A stretch of DNA of 64,000 bases. Source: Acetoanaerobium sticklandii. Lineage in GTDB: Bacteria; Bacillota; Clostridia; Peptostreptococcales; Filifactoraceae. The stretch lies in NCBI RefSeq assembly GCF_000196455.1, contig NC_014614.1, forward strand, positions 1,782,001-1,846,000. The letters run 5' to 3'. Positions within the stretch are counted from its first letter, which is position 1. Every line of letters begins with the position of its first letter. The notes beneath the pieces were generated by a model that saw only the letters and a list, made by a program, of their open reading frames with translations, searched no databases and had not been told where the DNA came from. Positions 1 to 9,237 of the stretch are shown one piece after another. A program made the position numbers and the translations under genes.

Positions 1-68
1 GGTGGCCCCTACCATTTTTTAATATTATATCAGATAAGGGCCGTTATTCATAGTGCTTGATTTTATTT

Positions 69-3000
69 TTACTTTATCTTAATATTATCTTCACCTATTA
101 TATCTGCTAACTCTTCGAGCAATTCCTCACACAATTCTACAGCTTCTATTTTTTGAGGAGCAAATACTTTTTTTGATTTGCTATCAAAATAATAAATATA
201 GGTATTTCCAGGATATTGATTTATTACTTTTTTAATTTCTTTTAACAAGTCTTTGTCCTCAATATTATTTACCCTTAAATATAGAGAATTATCCATTTGA
301 TTTGAAAGAGATTCAATTTTTTCTGCAATTATTTTTGGTTCTTCATCTTCCTTTAAGGATAATCTTCCATGAACTAGGATTGCTACATCTTCTTGCAAAA
401 GAGAAGATTCTTTAAGAAAAATTTTAGGAAACACTATTATTTCCACTGTTCCATATATGTCCTCTAGGGTTAAAAAAGCCATCATGTCTTTATTCTTAGT
501 CGATTTTATGCTTTTCTTATTTATTACTCCACCAATTTTTACGCTCATATTATCTTTGAATTGGTTTTCAATGTAATTATCTTTCATTTCTCTTAGCGTT
601 AAGGTTGTTGTAGTTGTTATTCTAGATAGCATATCCTTATATTCATTAAGTGGATGGCCACTTAAGTAAAGTCCAAGTACTTCTTTTTCCATCTGAAGCT
701 TTTCTTTATCATTAAACTCCGAAAGCTCTATGATTTTAGCTTTTACTTCATTTTGAAGCTGAGTATCGAAAAGAGAAACCTGTCCTTCTATATTATTTTT
801 CCTTGAATTTGAAATACTAGAAAGGATTTTTTCATATCCAGCCATGATACTAGCTCTATTTGGTATCAGCTCATCAAAGGCTCCACATTTTATAAGGCTC
901 TCAATGGTTCTTTTGTTTATATCCTTTTTATCTAGTCTTTTTGCAAAGTCATCAAAATCAATATATATGCCCTTTTCTTCTCTTTCAGCTACCAGATTTT
1001 CCACAAAATGTACCCCTACATTTTTTACTGCACATAGGCTATATCTTATGTGGTTATTTTCAACTGCAAACTCTGTGAAGCTTTTGTTGACATCTGGCTT
1101 TAGGACTTCTATTTTTAGCCTTTCGCATTCTCTGATATATTCTACAACTTTATCTGTATTTCCCATGACGCTCGTCATTATAGCTGCCATAAATTCAACA
1201 GGATAGTACGCCTTTAAATATGCTGTTTCATAAGCAAGCACAGCGTAAGCCGCTGCATGAGATTTATTAAAAGCATAATTTGCAAAATCTATCATATCAT
1301 CAAATATTTTGTTGGCTATTTTTTCTGGAATTCCATTTCTTACACATCCATTAATTTCTATATTTCCATTTTCGTCTTCTTTTCCATATACAAAATTACG
1401 TCTTTCTTCTTCCATGACATCCATTTTTTTCTTACTCATAGCTCTTCTAACTAGGTCTGACCTGCCATAGGAATATCCAGCTAAATCTCTAACCACTTGC
1501 ATAACCTGCTCTTGATATACTAATATTCCTCTAGTTACTTCTAATATCGGGCGTATTGATTCATGGTCGTAAACTACAGAATCAGGATTGTTTTTATTCT
1601 TTATATATAAAGGAATAGAATCCATTGGTCCTGGTCTGTAAAGCGAAATCCCAGCTACTATATCTTCGAAGGTCTCTGGCTTAAGCTCTTTCATAAACTG
1701 TCTCATGCCACTGCTTTCAAGCTGAAATACGCCTAGAGTATCTCCAGACGAAAGAAGCTCATATACTGCCTTATCATCGTAATCGCTATTTGAAAAATCT
1801 ATGGTTATATTTCTTGTTCTTAATATTATATCTATTGCCTTTTGGATAACTGTAAGAGTACGAAGCCCTAAGAAATCCATTTTAAGCAGCCCTAGCTCTT
1901 CTAGAGTGGTCATAGGAAACTGCGTAGTCACAGCGTTATCTTGAGTATATAAAGGCACATAATGATCTACGGGTTCCTTTGATATAACAACTCCTGCTGC
2001 GTGGGTAGAAGCATGTCTTGGCAAACCCTCTACGTTTTTAGCTACATCTATAAGCTCTCTTGCTTTTTCATCTTCGTTGTATATTTTTCTTAGATTAGGA
2101 TTTAAATCAAGCGCCTTTTCAATTGTCATGTTTAGGGCAAAAGGTATTTCCTTTGCTACTTTATCCACATCACTGTAGCTTATTCCCATAACTCTTCCTA
2201 CATCTCGTATAGATGAACGAGCTCCAAGGGTTCCAAAGGTTATGATTTGTGATACATGGTCGCTTCCATATTTTTCTCTTACATAATCAATTACTTTTTC
2301 TCTTTTTTCATAGCAAAAATCTATATCTATATCTGGCATCGAAACCCTCTCAGGGTTTAAAAAGCGTTCAAATAGCAAGCCATATTTTATTGGGTCTATA
2401 TCAGTAATACCTAGAGTATAGGCTACAATTGAACCAGCCGCAGAGCCCCTACCTGGGCCTACCATTATATTGCTTCTTTTCGAAAAATCTATAAAATCCC
2501 AAACTATAAGGAAGTATTCAACATAACCCATATTTTCTATTACATTAAGTTCAAAATCCAGTCTTTCTTGAAGCTTAGAATCTATGGTTTTATATCTATC
2601 TACGAGGCCATCTTGGCACAGCTGTCTAAGATACTCGCTAGGAGCTTTGTTTTCCGGTACGCTGTATTCAGGCAAATGAATAGTATTAAAATCAAAATCC
2701 ACATTGCATCTATTGGCAATTTCCCAAGTATTTCTAAGTGCCTGCGCATCATCCGGAAACAGTTCATACATTTCTGATTGCGACTTAAAATAGAATTCAT
2801 CTGTTTCAAATTCCATTTTATGCTCATCTGCTAAGGTTTTTCCAGTTTGGATACATAAGAGAATATCATGGGTTTTAGCATCGTCTTTATCCACATAATG
2901 AACATCATTGGTTGCTACTAGAGGTATTCCCGTGTCCTGAGAAAGCTTTCTAAGAAATATATTTACCTTTTTCTGCTCTCTTATTCCATGATCTTGAAGC

Positions 3001-3521
3001 TCTAGAAAAAAATTGTTTTCACCAAATATATCTCTGAGCATCAGTGCAATTTCTTTCGCTTCTTTATATTGACCATTCATAAGCTTTTGCTGGATTTCTC
3101 CTGCTAGACAGGCCGATAGTCCAATTAATCCCTCTGAATGCTCCTTTAGTATTTTGTAGTCTATTCTAGGCTTATAATAAAAGCCCTCAACAAAACCCAT
3201 AGATACTAGCTTTACTAGATTTCTATAACCCTTTTCATTTTCTGCAAGAAGTATTAGATGCCCTGATTTTTTATCTATTCCTTCTTTGTCCTTATATGTT
3301 CTTGAGGCTGTATATACCTCACAGCCTATTATAGGCTTAATTCCATTTGCCTTTGCTTTTTTATAAAAATCAATAACGCCAAACATAACTCCATGGTCTG
3401 TTATTGCTACAGCATCCATTGAGTAATCCTTGGCGCGTTGTATTAGTTTATCAATTTTGGCAAATCCATCCAGCAAACTATACTGAGTATGAAGATGAAG
3501 ATGCACAAATTTCTTATCCAT
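69..3521 (-). CDS. dnaE: DNA polymerase III subunit alpha, DnaE type
   Basis: Replicative DNA polymerase of the DnaE class, about 1150 aa. The N-terminal PHP domain (residues 1-210) starts with the metal-binding HLHLHTQYS motif. The polymerase core carries PGRGSAAGS and the catalytic PDIDIDF motif. A helix-hairpin-helix region and a C-terminal OB fold (about residues 990-1070) follow, as expected for full-length DnaE1. I start it at the internal ATG (MDKKFVHLHLH) because GGTGG lies 6 nt upstream; the earlier in-frame ATG at 3533 has no ribosome binding site. It follows metQ by about 90 bp. In Firmicutes with PolC, DnaE normally extends primers before handing over; polC is also in this window. 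Identity is firm. Confidence 0.96.
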   Translation of the reverse strand: MDKKFVHLHLHTQYSLLDGFAKIDKLIQRAKDYSMDAVAITDHGVMFGVIDFYKKAKANGIKPIIGCEVYTASRTYKDKEGIDKKSGHLILLAENEKGYRNLVKLVSMGFVEGFYYKPRIDYKILKEHSEGLIGLSACLAGEIQQKLMNGQYKEAKEIALMLRDIFGENNFFLELQDHGIREQKKVNIFLRKLSQDTGIPLVATNDVHYVDKDDAKTHDILLCIQTGKTLADEHKMEFETDEFYFKSQSEMYELFPDDAQALRNTWEIANRCNVDFDFNTIHLPEYSVPENKAPSEYLRQLCQDGLVDRYKTIDSKLQERLDFELNVIENMGYVEYFLIVWDFIDFSKRSNIMVGPGRGSAAGSIVAYTLGITDIDPIKYGLLFERFLNPERVSMPDIDIDFCYEKREKVIDYVREKYGSDHVSQIITFGTLGARSSIRDVGRVMGISYSDVDKVAKEIPFALNMTIEKALDLNPNLRKIYNEDEKARELIDVAKNVEGLPRHASTHAAGVVISKEPVDHYVPLYTQDNAVTTQFPMTTLEELGLLKMDFLGLRTLTVIQKAIDIILRTRNITIDFSNSDYDDKAVYELLSSGDTLGVFQLESSGMRQFMKELKPETFEDIVAGISLYRPGPMDSIPLYIKNKNNPDSVVYDHESIRPILEVTRGILVYQEQVMQVVRDLAGYSYGRSDLVRRAMSKKKMDVMEEERRNFVYGKEDENGNIEINGCVRNGIPEKIANKIFDDMIDFANYAFNKSHAAAYAVLAYETAYLKAYYPVEFMAAIMTSVMGNTDKVVEYIRECERLKIEVLKPDVNKSFTEFAVENNHIRYSLCAVKNVGVHFVENLVAEREEKGIYIDFDDFAKRLDKKDINKRTIESLIKCGAFDELIPNRASIMAGYEKILSSISNSRKNNIEGQVSLFDTQLQNEVKAKIIELSEFNDKEKLQMEKEVLGLYLSGHPLNEYKDMLSRITTTTTLTLREMKDNYIENQFKDNMSVKIGGVINKKSIKSTKNKDMMAFLTLEDIYGTVEIIVFPKIFLKESSLLQEDVAILVHGRLSLKEDEEPKIIAEKIESLSNQMDNSLYLRVNNIEDKDLLKEIKKVINQYPGNTYIYYFDSKSKKVFAPQKIEAVELCEELLEELADIIGEDNIKIK

Positions 3522-3579
3522 AATTACCACCATCCAACACTACTTTATAAGAATTCATTTTATGATTTCCTTTAACTCT

Positions 3580-3588
3580 ATTGTAGCA
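3580..3588 (-). promoter_or_regulatory. Candidate extended -10 promoter for dnaE
   Basis: On the minus strand the metQ-dnaE gap contains TGCTACAAT, an extended -10 element (TGnTATAAT type), about 60 nt before the chosen dnaE start. No good -35 box is visible. It suggests dnaE need not depend only on readthrough from the methionine operon. Confidence 0.4.
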
Positions 3589-3614
3589 TAAAGATGATAT
3601 ATTTTTAAAATTTA

Positions 3615-4427
3615 TTAGAAAGCTGGAACAACTGCTCCTCCATATTTCTTTTCTATAAAGCTTTTCACTTCATCACTTTGAAGTGCCTTTAGTACTTTGA
3701 TTAGGTTTTCATTTTTTTCATCCTCAGGTCTTACTACAAGAATATTTGCATAGGGAGATTCTTTGCCTTCAGATAATAAGGCATCCTTAGTTAAATCCAG
3801 TCCTGCTTCAATAGCATAGTTCGTATTTATTACGCTTGCATCTACATCTTCTAAGGTTCTAGGAAGCTGAGCCGCCTCTACTTCTTTGAATTCAATGTTT
3901 TTAGGATTGCTTTCTATATCTTTAAGCGTTGCTTCAAGTCCAGAGTTTTCTTTTAATTTTATTAAGCCGTTATTTTCAAGTAATATAAGCGCTCTTCCTT
4001 CATTTGTCGGGTCATTTGGTATAGCAATCTGAGCGCTATCTTTTAGCTCCTCTATTGAGCCTAGTTTTTTTGAATAAAGTCCTAGAGGCTCAACATGAAC
4101 ATTTCCTATACTAGATAGCTTTAAATTATTTTCTCTTGTAAATGACTCTAGATACGGAAGATGCTGAAAGAAATTTGCATCAATTTCTTTACTGTCAAGT
4201 GCTAGGTTTGGAGTAACATAATCCGTAAATTCAATTATCTCAAGCTCAATACCTTGCTCTTTTAATATAGGTTTAATTTCTTCAAGTATTTCTGCATGAG
4301 GAACTGGTGAGGCTCCTATTTTTATTACATTGTCGCTTTTAGCTACTTCTTGCTGAGAAGCACAACCTACAAAAGCTACTACCACGATTAAAGCTGATAT
4401 TAACACTAATAATTTTTTTATATTCAT
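3615..4427 (-). CDS. metQ: Methionine ABC transporter substrate-binding lipoprotein MetQ
   Basis: NlpA/MetQ family binding protein, 270 aa, that captures methionine outside the membrane for MetNI. A hydrophobic signal segment (residues 5-20) ends in a lipobox-like FVGC, with Cys22 the predicted lipidated residue. The fold carries typical MetQ stretches such as GASPVPHAEIL and IPNDPTNEGRAL. It is the last gene of metN-metI-metQ, 12 nt after metI, and the unit sits under a SAM-I riboswitch, which supports methionine rather than another NlpA ligand. Length is normal for the family. Confidence 0.94.
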   Translation of the reverse strand: MNIKKLLVLISALIVVVAFVGCASQQEVAKSDNVIKIGASPVPHAEILEEIKPILKEQGIELEIIEFTDYVTPNLALDSKEIDANFFQHLPYLESFTRENNLKLSSIGNVHVEPLGLYSKKLGSIEELKDSAQIAIPNDPTNEGRALILLENNGLIKLKENSGLEATLKDIESNPKNIEFKEVEAAQLPRTLEDVDASVINTNYAIEAGLDLTKDALLSEGKESPYANILVVRPEDEKNENLIKVLKALQSDEVKSFIEKKYGGAVVPAF

Positions 4428-4439
4428 TTTATTATCCTC

Positions 4440-5090
4440 CTATTTTCTATATATCGAATTTGAAATTTTATTCCCTGAAATTTGAATTAACTGAACTAAA
4501 ATAATTAATATTATTACTGTTGCAAACATCACATCTGTCTGAAATCTATGATATCCATATCCAATCGCTAGGTATCCTAGTCCTCCTCCACCTACAGCTC
4601 CAGCCATTGCACTATAGCCTATAATATTTATGATTGTCACTGTGACATTTAATACAAGCGAAGGCATTGCTTCAGGAATTAATATTTTTAGTACTATTTC
4701 TAGTGGAGAGGCTCCCATTGATACTCCAGCTTCAATTACACCTGGATTGACTTCTAAAATTGAGCCTTCTACTAGTCTTGCAAAGAAAGGAATAGCCGCT
4801 ACCACTAAAGGCACTATGGCTGCATTTGTTCCAATTGAACTTCCAACAACTAGCCGAGTAAAAGGGATTATAAATATCATTAAAATTACAAAGGGAATCG
4901 ATCTTGTGATATTTATAAGAATTGACAAGCTATTATAAATATTGCTGTTTGGTAGTACACTGTCTTCTCTTGTTATCACTAGAAGTATTCCTAGAGGTAG
5001 CCCCAGGATAACCGTAAATACAGTTGATATGAATACCATATATAGGGTTTCGTTAATTGATGGTATGAGTAAATCTAATAGTTCTATCAT
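4440..5090 (-). CDS. metI: Methionine ABC transporter permease MetI
   Basis: Membrane permease of the methionine importer, about 216 aa with five predicted transmembrane helices and an EAA-type loop (EAGVSMGASPLEIVLKI) that contacts the MetN ATPase. I start it at MIELLDLL: AGAGGTG lies 7 nt upstream inside the metN 3' end, whereas the upstream ATG (MFGQRCYK) has no ribosome binding site. The start is one base after the metN stop region, implying translational coupling. The neighbours metN and metQ fix the substrate class. Confidence 0.94.
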   Translation of the reverse strand: MIELLDLLIPSINETLYMVFISTVFTVILGLPLGILLVITREDSVLPNSNIYNSLSILINITRSIPFVILMIFIIPFTRLVVGSSIGTNAAIVPLVVAAIPFFARLVEGSILEVNPGVIEAGVSMGASPLEIVLKILIPEAMPSLVLNVTVTIINIIGYSAMAGAVGGGGLGYLAIGYGYHRFQTDVMFATVIILIILVQLIQISGNKISNSIYRK

Positions 5091-5091
5091 T

Positions 5092-6075
5092 TTATAACAC
5101 CTCTGCCCGAACATCGTGATTATTTAAATAATCTATAATTGTGCTTAGATTGTCATGGCGCTTTAATTCCACAATCAAAGTTCCAAGTGGCTTTTCCTGT
5201 ATATATTCAATGTTGCCTGAAATAATATTTAGCTCTAAATCAAACTTCTTTACGAGATTTGATATTATTGGATTTTTAGCATTCTCTCCCACAAAGCTAA
5301 GCTTTAATAGCTCTCCCTTATAATGCTCTTTATAATCTAAAGACTCTTCTTTAGAAAATATATCTGGGCTACAATTATCTTTATTTGAAAAAATATCGAT
5401 TGTATTTCCTTGAGCTATAATCCTTCCATTTTCAAGCACCACTGTTTTATCGCAGATACTTTTTACCACTTCCATCTCATGAGTAATAACTACTATAGTT
5501 ATATTCATTTCTTTATTAATCCTTTTAAGCATACTTAGAATTTGATTTGTAGTTTTCGGGTCAAGAGCTGAAGTGGCTTCATCCGATAATAAAATATCTG
5601 GTTTGCTAGCTAGAGCTCTAGCAATAGCAACTCTTTGTTTTTGTCCTCCACTAAGCTGTGAAGTATAAGCATTTGCTTTGTCTGAAAGCTCAACCCAGCT
5701 TAGTAATTCATTTACTCTAGCATTTATCTCAGATTTTGGAAGCTTATCTAGTTTTAGTGGAAATGCAATATTTTCATATACAGTTTTGCTATTTAACAAA
5801 TTAAACCCTTGAAAAATCATCGAAATCTTTTTTCTGGTTTTCCTTAAATCCTTTTGATTTAAATCCATTATATTTATTTTATCTATATAAATTTCGCCAC
5901 TTGTTGGCTCTTCTATTCTGTTAATGCATCTGACAAGCGAAGACTTTCCAGCTCCACTTAGACCTACTATCCCATATATCTCTCCTTTATCAATCTGAAT
6001 GTTTATATTATCCAGAGCAATTATGGGTGTTTTGGAATCACTATATACCTTTGATAGATTTCTAATGTCAATCAA
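5092..6075 (-). CDS. metN: Methionine ABC transporter ATP-binding protein MetN (UUG start)
   Basis: ATPase of the methionine importer, about 327 aa. Walker A is GLSGAGKSS (about residues 39-47), the ABC signature is LSGGQKQR and Walker B leads into SDEATSALD. The last ~70 residues form a NIL-type regulatory domain, which in this family binds methionine and inhibits transport. The start is a UUG at 6073-6075: AAGGAGG lies 6 nt upstream and the product then begins IDIRNLSKVY like other MetN proteins. The upstream in-frame ATG would add 12 residues and lacks a ribosome binding site. First gene of the riboswitch-controlled unit. Confidence 0.95.
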   Translation of the reverse strand: MIDIRNLSKVYSDSKTPIIALDNINIQIDKGEIYGIVGLSGAGKSSLVRCINRIEEPTSGEIYIDKINIMDLNQKDLRKTRKKISMIFQGFNLLNSKTVYENIAFPLKLDKLPKSEINARVNELLSWVELSDKANAYTSQLSGGQKQRVAIARALASKPDILLSDEATSALDPKTTNQILSMLKRINKEMNITIVVITHEMEVVKSICDKTVVLENGRIIAQGNTIDIFSNKDNCSPDIFSKEESLDYKEHYKGELLKLSFVGENAKNPIISNLVKKFDLELNIISGNIEYIQEKPLGTLIVELKRHDNLSTIIDYLNNHDVRAEVL

Positions 6076-6208
6076 TTTTAGCCTCCTTAATTTTTGATAA
6101 TTAAATTGCAAATCGGATTTTGTCGACTAATCCACTTCTAAACAAATAAAAGCTCAACACCTTAATCTAACCAAAATTGCTTATGAATATAAGAAATCTT
6201 TTTTGAAA

Positions 6209-6240
6209 ATAAAAAAATCTCTTTCACAAAGAAAGAGATT
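6209..6240 (-). terminator. Intrinsic terminator of the SAM riboswitch expression platform
   Basis: A perfect 10-bp stem (AATCTCTTTC / GAAAGAGATT, 5-nt loop) is followed on the minus strand by a run of U. It lies between the SAM-I aptamer and metN, so it is the attenuator that stops metNIQ transcription when SAM is bound. Confidence 0.88.
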
Positions 6241-6261
6241 AATAAACTAAGATTTCAGTTA

Positions 6262-6371
6262 TCTCTTATCTTTAGGTATGTAATAATACCTCAGGAATTA
6301 GCACCAATGCTGCAATGCAGCTGGTTGCCGGGTTTCGTAGGGCCAGTCCCTCCACCTCTCTGGATAAGATT
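6262..6371 (-). ncRNA. SAM-I (S-box) riboswitch
   Basis: On the minus strand the region carries the S-box core: CTTATC (P1 5' side), AGAGAGGTGGAGGGACTGG, CCCTACGAAACCCGGCAACC, GGTGCTAATTCC and the closing GATAAG at 6265-6270. P1 pairs 6363-6368 with 6265-6270. This class senses S-adenosylmethionine and terminates transcription when it is abundant. Here it precedes metNIQ, linking methionine import to SAM level. The terminator at 6209-6240 completes the off state. Confidence 0.96.
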
Positions 6372-6402
6372 CAGTTGTTTTATATCGTTTAGAATAATAT
6401 GA

Positions 6403-6431
6403 ATTATATATAGATTAATATCGTTTGTCAA
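6403..6431 (-). promoter_or_regulatory. Consensus sigma-A promoter of the riboswitch-metNIQ unit
   Basis: Minus-strand TTGACA (6426-6431), a 17-nt spacer and TATAAT (6403-6408): a perfect vegetative promoter about 35 nt before the S-box P1 stem. Its -35 box lies in the loop of a 12-bp inverted repeat (6408-6419 / 6436-6447). Together with the riboswitch this accounts for the 390-bp stretch between metN and ptsH; I see no gene in it. Confidence 0.9.
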
Positions 6432-6465
6432 CACTATTAATCTATATTTTTTTAATTTTTTTATA

Positions 6466-6732
6466 TTATGACTCTAGTAGTTTTACGTTGATAAGGTCCT
6501 CTATGGCAGAGATAGCGTTTTCCTCATCTGGGCCATCTATTATTATTTCTATCATCTCACCTTTAGATATCCCCATAGCCATAACTCCCATTATTGACTT
6601 TGCGTTTACAGTTTTTCCTGCTTTTTTTATCATTATATCTGATAAGAATTTGTTTGCAGTCTGAACAAAGAGAGCTGCAGGTCTTGCGTGTAATCCTATT
6701 TCATTTTTTATTGTAAGTTCCTTTGTTATCAT
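6466..6732 (-). CDS. ptsH: Phosphocarrier protein HPr
   Basis: 88-aa HPr, the cytoplasmic phosphocarrier between PTS enzyme I and the sugar-specific EIIA proteins. It has the phosphorylatable His15 in GLHARPA and the regulatory Ser46 in AKSIMGVM, the HPr-kinase site used in Firmicute carbon catabolite control. It starts 2-3 nt after the whiA stop, so it is coupled to whiA. In Bacillus this position holds crh, which lacks His15; the intact His15 here argues for true HPr. GGGAG precedes the ATG. Confidence 0.95.
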   Translation of the reverse strand: MITKELTIKNEIGLHARPAALFVQTANKFLSDIMIKKAGKTVNAKSIMGVMAMGISKGEMIEIIIDGPDEENAISAIEDLINVKLLES

Positions 6733-6734
6733 TT

Positions 6735-7688
6735 TTACTTTCTCCCTTCTTTTAGTTCGTTTGCAATATCTTCTATTTTTTTCAATCTATGATTAACACC
6801 TGATTTTCCAAGTGGTTTATCTAGCATTTCGCCTAGTTCCTTAAGGCTTAAATCTTCATATTCTACTCTTAGCTCTGCTATTTCCTGAAGACTTTCAGGG
6901 AGGTAGTCTATACCTACTGTATTTATGATATAGTTTATAGCTTCTATCTGTCTCATAGATGCATTTACTGTCTTAGTAAGGTTTGCAGTCTCACAATTGA
7001 CAATCCTATTTACATCATTTCTCATCTGCTTCATAATCTTAACGTCCTCTAGCTGAAATAGAGCATTATGTGCTCCCATTATGTTAAGTAAATCTGATAT
7101 ATTATTGCTTTCTTTGATATATACTACGTAGGTGTTCTTTCTAGGTACTATTTTAGCATTAAAATCATATGTATTTAGTAAATTTCTTATGTAGGTACTT
7201 AGCTCGTCATCTACAGTAACAAATTCCATATGATAGGTTTTTTCTGGATCTGAAATCGATCCCCCACCTAGAAAAGCTCCTCTAATATATGCACGCTTTG
7301 ATTTTTCATCAGAGATGAAGGATTCAGGTATGTCGCTTTGAATAGTATAATCCTTACCGTCTTTTTTTAGTATACCTATTTCTACTAATATATCATTTGC
7401 CCCTTGTTCATATGATACAAACAAGAAATATGTATTGTTCTTTTTTAAATTCTTATTTTTCTTAACCTGTATTTCTACATGAATATTAAAACACATTTTT
7501 AGCAAAGAAAAAACTTTTCTTGCAATTGCAGCATTTTCAGTAACAACCTTGAATGACAATTTATTGTAGCCCATTAGCTGCAGGCTTCCGCTCATGCGAA
7601 TTAAGGCAGCTAATTCAGCAATTCTAACATTCTTATCTTCAGGAATAATCCTTGAAAGCTCGTTTTTAACTTGAGTTGAAAATGACAC
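6735..7688 (-). CDS. whiA: DNA-binding protein WhiA (GUG start)
   Basis: WhiA family, about 317 aa: an N-terminal LAGLIDADG-homing-endonuclease-like fold without nuclease function and a C-terminal helix-turn-helix (SLKELGEMLDKPLGKSGVNH, then HRLKKI). In Firmicutes it affects cell division and chromosome segregation; in actinomycetes it is a sporulation regulator. I choose the GUG at 7686-7688, one base past the Nudix stop, because CAGGTGA lies just upstream and the product begins SFSTQVKNELSR as in the family. The upstream ATG at 7730 lies inside the Nudix gene. Confidence 0.93.
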   Translation of the reverse strand: MSFSTQVKNELSRIIPEDKNVRIAELAALIRMSGSLQLMGYNKLSFKVVTENAAIARKVFSLLKMCFNIHVEIQVKKNKNLKKNNTYFLFVSYEQGANDILVEIGILKKDGKDYTIQSDIPESFISDEKSKRAYIRGAFLGGGSISDPEKTYHMEFVTVDDELSTYIRNLLNTYDFNAKIVPRKNTYVVYIKESNNISDLLNIMGAHNALFQLEDVKIMKQMRNDVNRIVNCETANLTKTVNASMRQIEAINYIINTVGIDYLPESLQEIAELRVEYEDLSLKELGEMLDKPLGKSGVNHRLKKIEDIANELKEGRK

Positions 7689-7689
7689 T

Positions 7690-8124
7690 TTAATCACCTG
7701 AGTTATTATATGATTTTTTGTTAATTTCATCTAATGCAACTTTTATTATTTCCTTTTCGTCATCATATTTTGCCATCTCTAACACTCTATCTATATGAAT
7801 GAACTTGGCTTCTATGAAGCCCTCTTCTCTTTGAGGGACTGTATCCATACTTCTGGAATGCATCAGATACCAATATACCGTCTTATGGACTCTTTTATTT
7901 TCATCCCAATTTTCTTTATAGGTGTAATGAATTTCTCCTAGATATTTGATTATCTCAGCTTTCAATCCACTTTCTTCAAACACTTCTCTTAGGGCGGCTT
8001 CGTCTTTCTTTTCTCCAGGTTCTACTTTACCTTTAGGTAAAACCCAGTCTCCATTATATTTTTTTAGGAGAAGGATGGCGTTTCCAAAAACAATGACTCC
8101 ACCAGAACTTATTTCTTCCCTCAT
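7690..8124 (-). CDS. Nudix hydrolase
   Basis: About 144-aa Nudix protein. The Nudix box begins at GKVEPGEKKDEAALREVFEE and continues SGLKA, with the Mg-binding REVFEE. The N-terminal GGVIVF and a WVLPKGK stretch resemble diadenosine-polyphosphate or RNA pyrophosphohydrolase types, but the substrate cannot be fixed from sequence. In Bacillus a Nudix gene (yvcI) lies in the same whiA/yvcK/rapZ operon. I start at the ATG at 8124 (MREEISSGG) after GAGGGG; a GUG at 8136 sits too close to its AAGGAG. Confidence 0.86.
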   Translation of the reverse strand: MREEISSGGVIVFGNAILLLKKYNGDWVLPKGKVEPGEKKDEAALREVFEESGLKAEIIKYLGEIHYTYKENWDENKRVHKTVYWYLMHSRSMDTVPQREEGFIEAKFIHIDRVLEMAKYDDEKEIIKVALDEINKKSYNNSGD

Positions 8125-8171
8125 GCTGCCCCTCACTCCTTGTAAATTTAGTCTGCAAGTTTCTTTATAAT

Positions 8172-8199
8172 AGTATACTATATATTAGTATTTATACAA
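8172..8199 (-). promoter_or_regulatory. Candidate promoter for Nudix-whiA-ptsH
   Basis: Minus-strand TTGTAT (8194-8199), a 16-nt spacer and TATACT (8172-8177), in the 100-bp gap after yvcK. It would give the Nudix-whiA-ptsH part its own transcription start. Confidence 0.5.
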
Positions 8200-8229
8200 A
8201 TTCAAAATAGTAATTTACATAAATAAAAA

Positions 8230-9228
8230 TTATAAAATACTTTGATTTATTTTAGAACTATCAGTTTTTTTTGCTAAATCCATAATAACTTTCGATATTT
8301 TATCACTATCATGAATTAGTAGCTCGTTTTTTATGGTAATTAAGTCGTCTTGAATGACCTCTATCCCAAGCTCTAAAATCTGTTTTTTTTGCTTTTTATC
8401 CAGGAATAAAGGAGTTTGTCCCTCATATAAATATTTTTGCAATATATTTCCAGGGATATCCTTTTTATTAATAATTGCTTTATCGATAATTGGAAATATA
8501 CTATGGTCAAGAATAGCCTTCATATGGTTATAAATACTATAGCCAGTAGTCTCCCCATATTCCGTCATTATATTGGATACATATATTTTTACAGCTTTAG
8601 ATTCATATATTGCTTTAGCAACATCTGTAACCAAAAGATTTGGAATTATGCTAGTATAAAGACTTCCAGGCCCTAAAACTATAATATCTGAATTATTAAT
8701 TCTATCTATTACTTCTGGAAATGCATCTACATTTGATGGTCTTAAAAGTATTTTATCAATTCTAGTGGACTGATTGATACACTCCTGAGCTATGTTAGAT
8801 TCACCGTTTACTAGGTTTCCATTTGCGAGCTTTGCAACAAGGTGTATATCTTCAAGTGTCACAGGCAGAACTCTTCCTCTTACAGCCAAAATTTCAGATA
8901 TTTTCGAAATAGCTAATTCAAAATCTCCATAAATTTCATTTAAGGCTGCTAAAAATAAATTACCAAAGCTTTGCCCTTTTAGGCTTCCCTCTTTGAATCT
9001 ATGCTGCATAAGAGTTTCCATAGCCGGTTCAATATCAGATAGAGCTATAATGCAGTTTCTTATATCTCCCGGAGGAAGCATTCCAATTTCTTGCCTCAGC
9101 TTTCCTGAGCCACCACCATCATCAGCCATAGTTACAACTGCGGTCAAATCTATATTGTAATTTTTAAGACCTCTCAGAAGATTAGCTTGACCTGTTCCTC
9201 CACCTATTACTGTTATTTTTTTCTTCAT
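8230..9228 (-). CDS. yvcK: Gluconeogenesis/cell-shape factor YvcK (CofD-like)
   Basis: YvcK/YbhK family, about 332 aa, related to the CofD 2-phospho-L-lactate transferase fold. It shows the N-terminal IGGGTGQANLLRGL nucleotide-binding motif, MADDGGGSGKLR and LGPGSLYTSIIPNLL. In Bacillus it binds UDP-GlcNAc, is needed on gluconeogenic carbon and helps localise PBP1. The chosen ATG (9226-9228) has AGGTGA 5 nt upstream overlapping the rapZ stop; an upstream GUG is possible. It directly follows rapZ. Confidence 0.93.
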   Translation of the reverse strand: MKKKITVIGGGTGQANLLRGLKNYNIDLTAVVTMADDGGGSGKLRQEIGMLPPGDIRNCIIALSDIEPAMETLMQHRFKEGSLKGQSFGNLFLAALNEIYGDFELAISKISEILAVRGRVLPVTLEDIHLVAKLANGNLVNGESNIAQECINQSTRIDKILLRPSNVDAFPEVIDRINNSDIIVLGPGSLYTSIIPNLLVTDVAKAIYESKAVKIYVSNIMTEYGETTGYSIYNHMKAILDHSIFPIIDKAIINKKDIPGNILQKYLYEGQTPLFLDKKQKKQILELGIEVIQDDLITIKNELLIHDSDKISKVIMDLAKKTDSSKINQSIL

Positions 9229-9237
9229 AGACTTCAC

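Noticed and set aside
1..68. Possible terminator or promoter after dnaE (GGCCC/GGGCC pairing and a minus-strand TATAAT).
   Set aside because: The stem has a 27-nt loop, the -35 is not convincing, and the next gene lies outside the window.
844..1206. Plus-strand open frames opposite dnaE, nusA, polC and other genes.
   Set aside because: They lie wholly inside well-supported minus-strand genes, lack ribosome binding sites and resemble no family.
6466..6732. Crh rather than HPr.
   Set aside because: His15 is present in GLHARPA; Crh lacks it.
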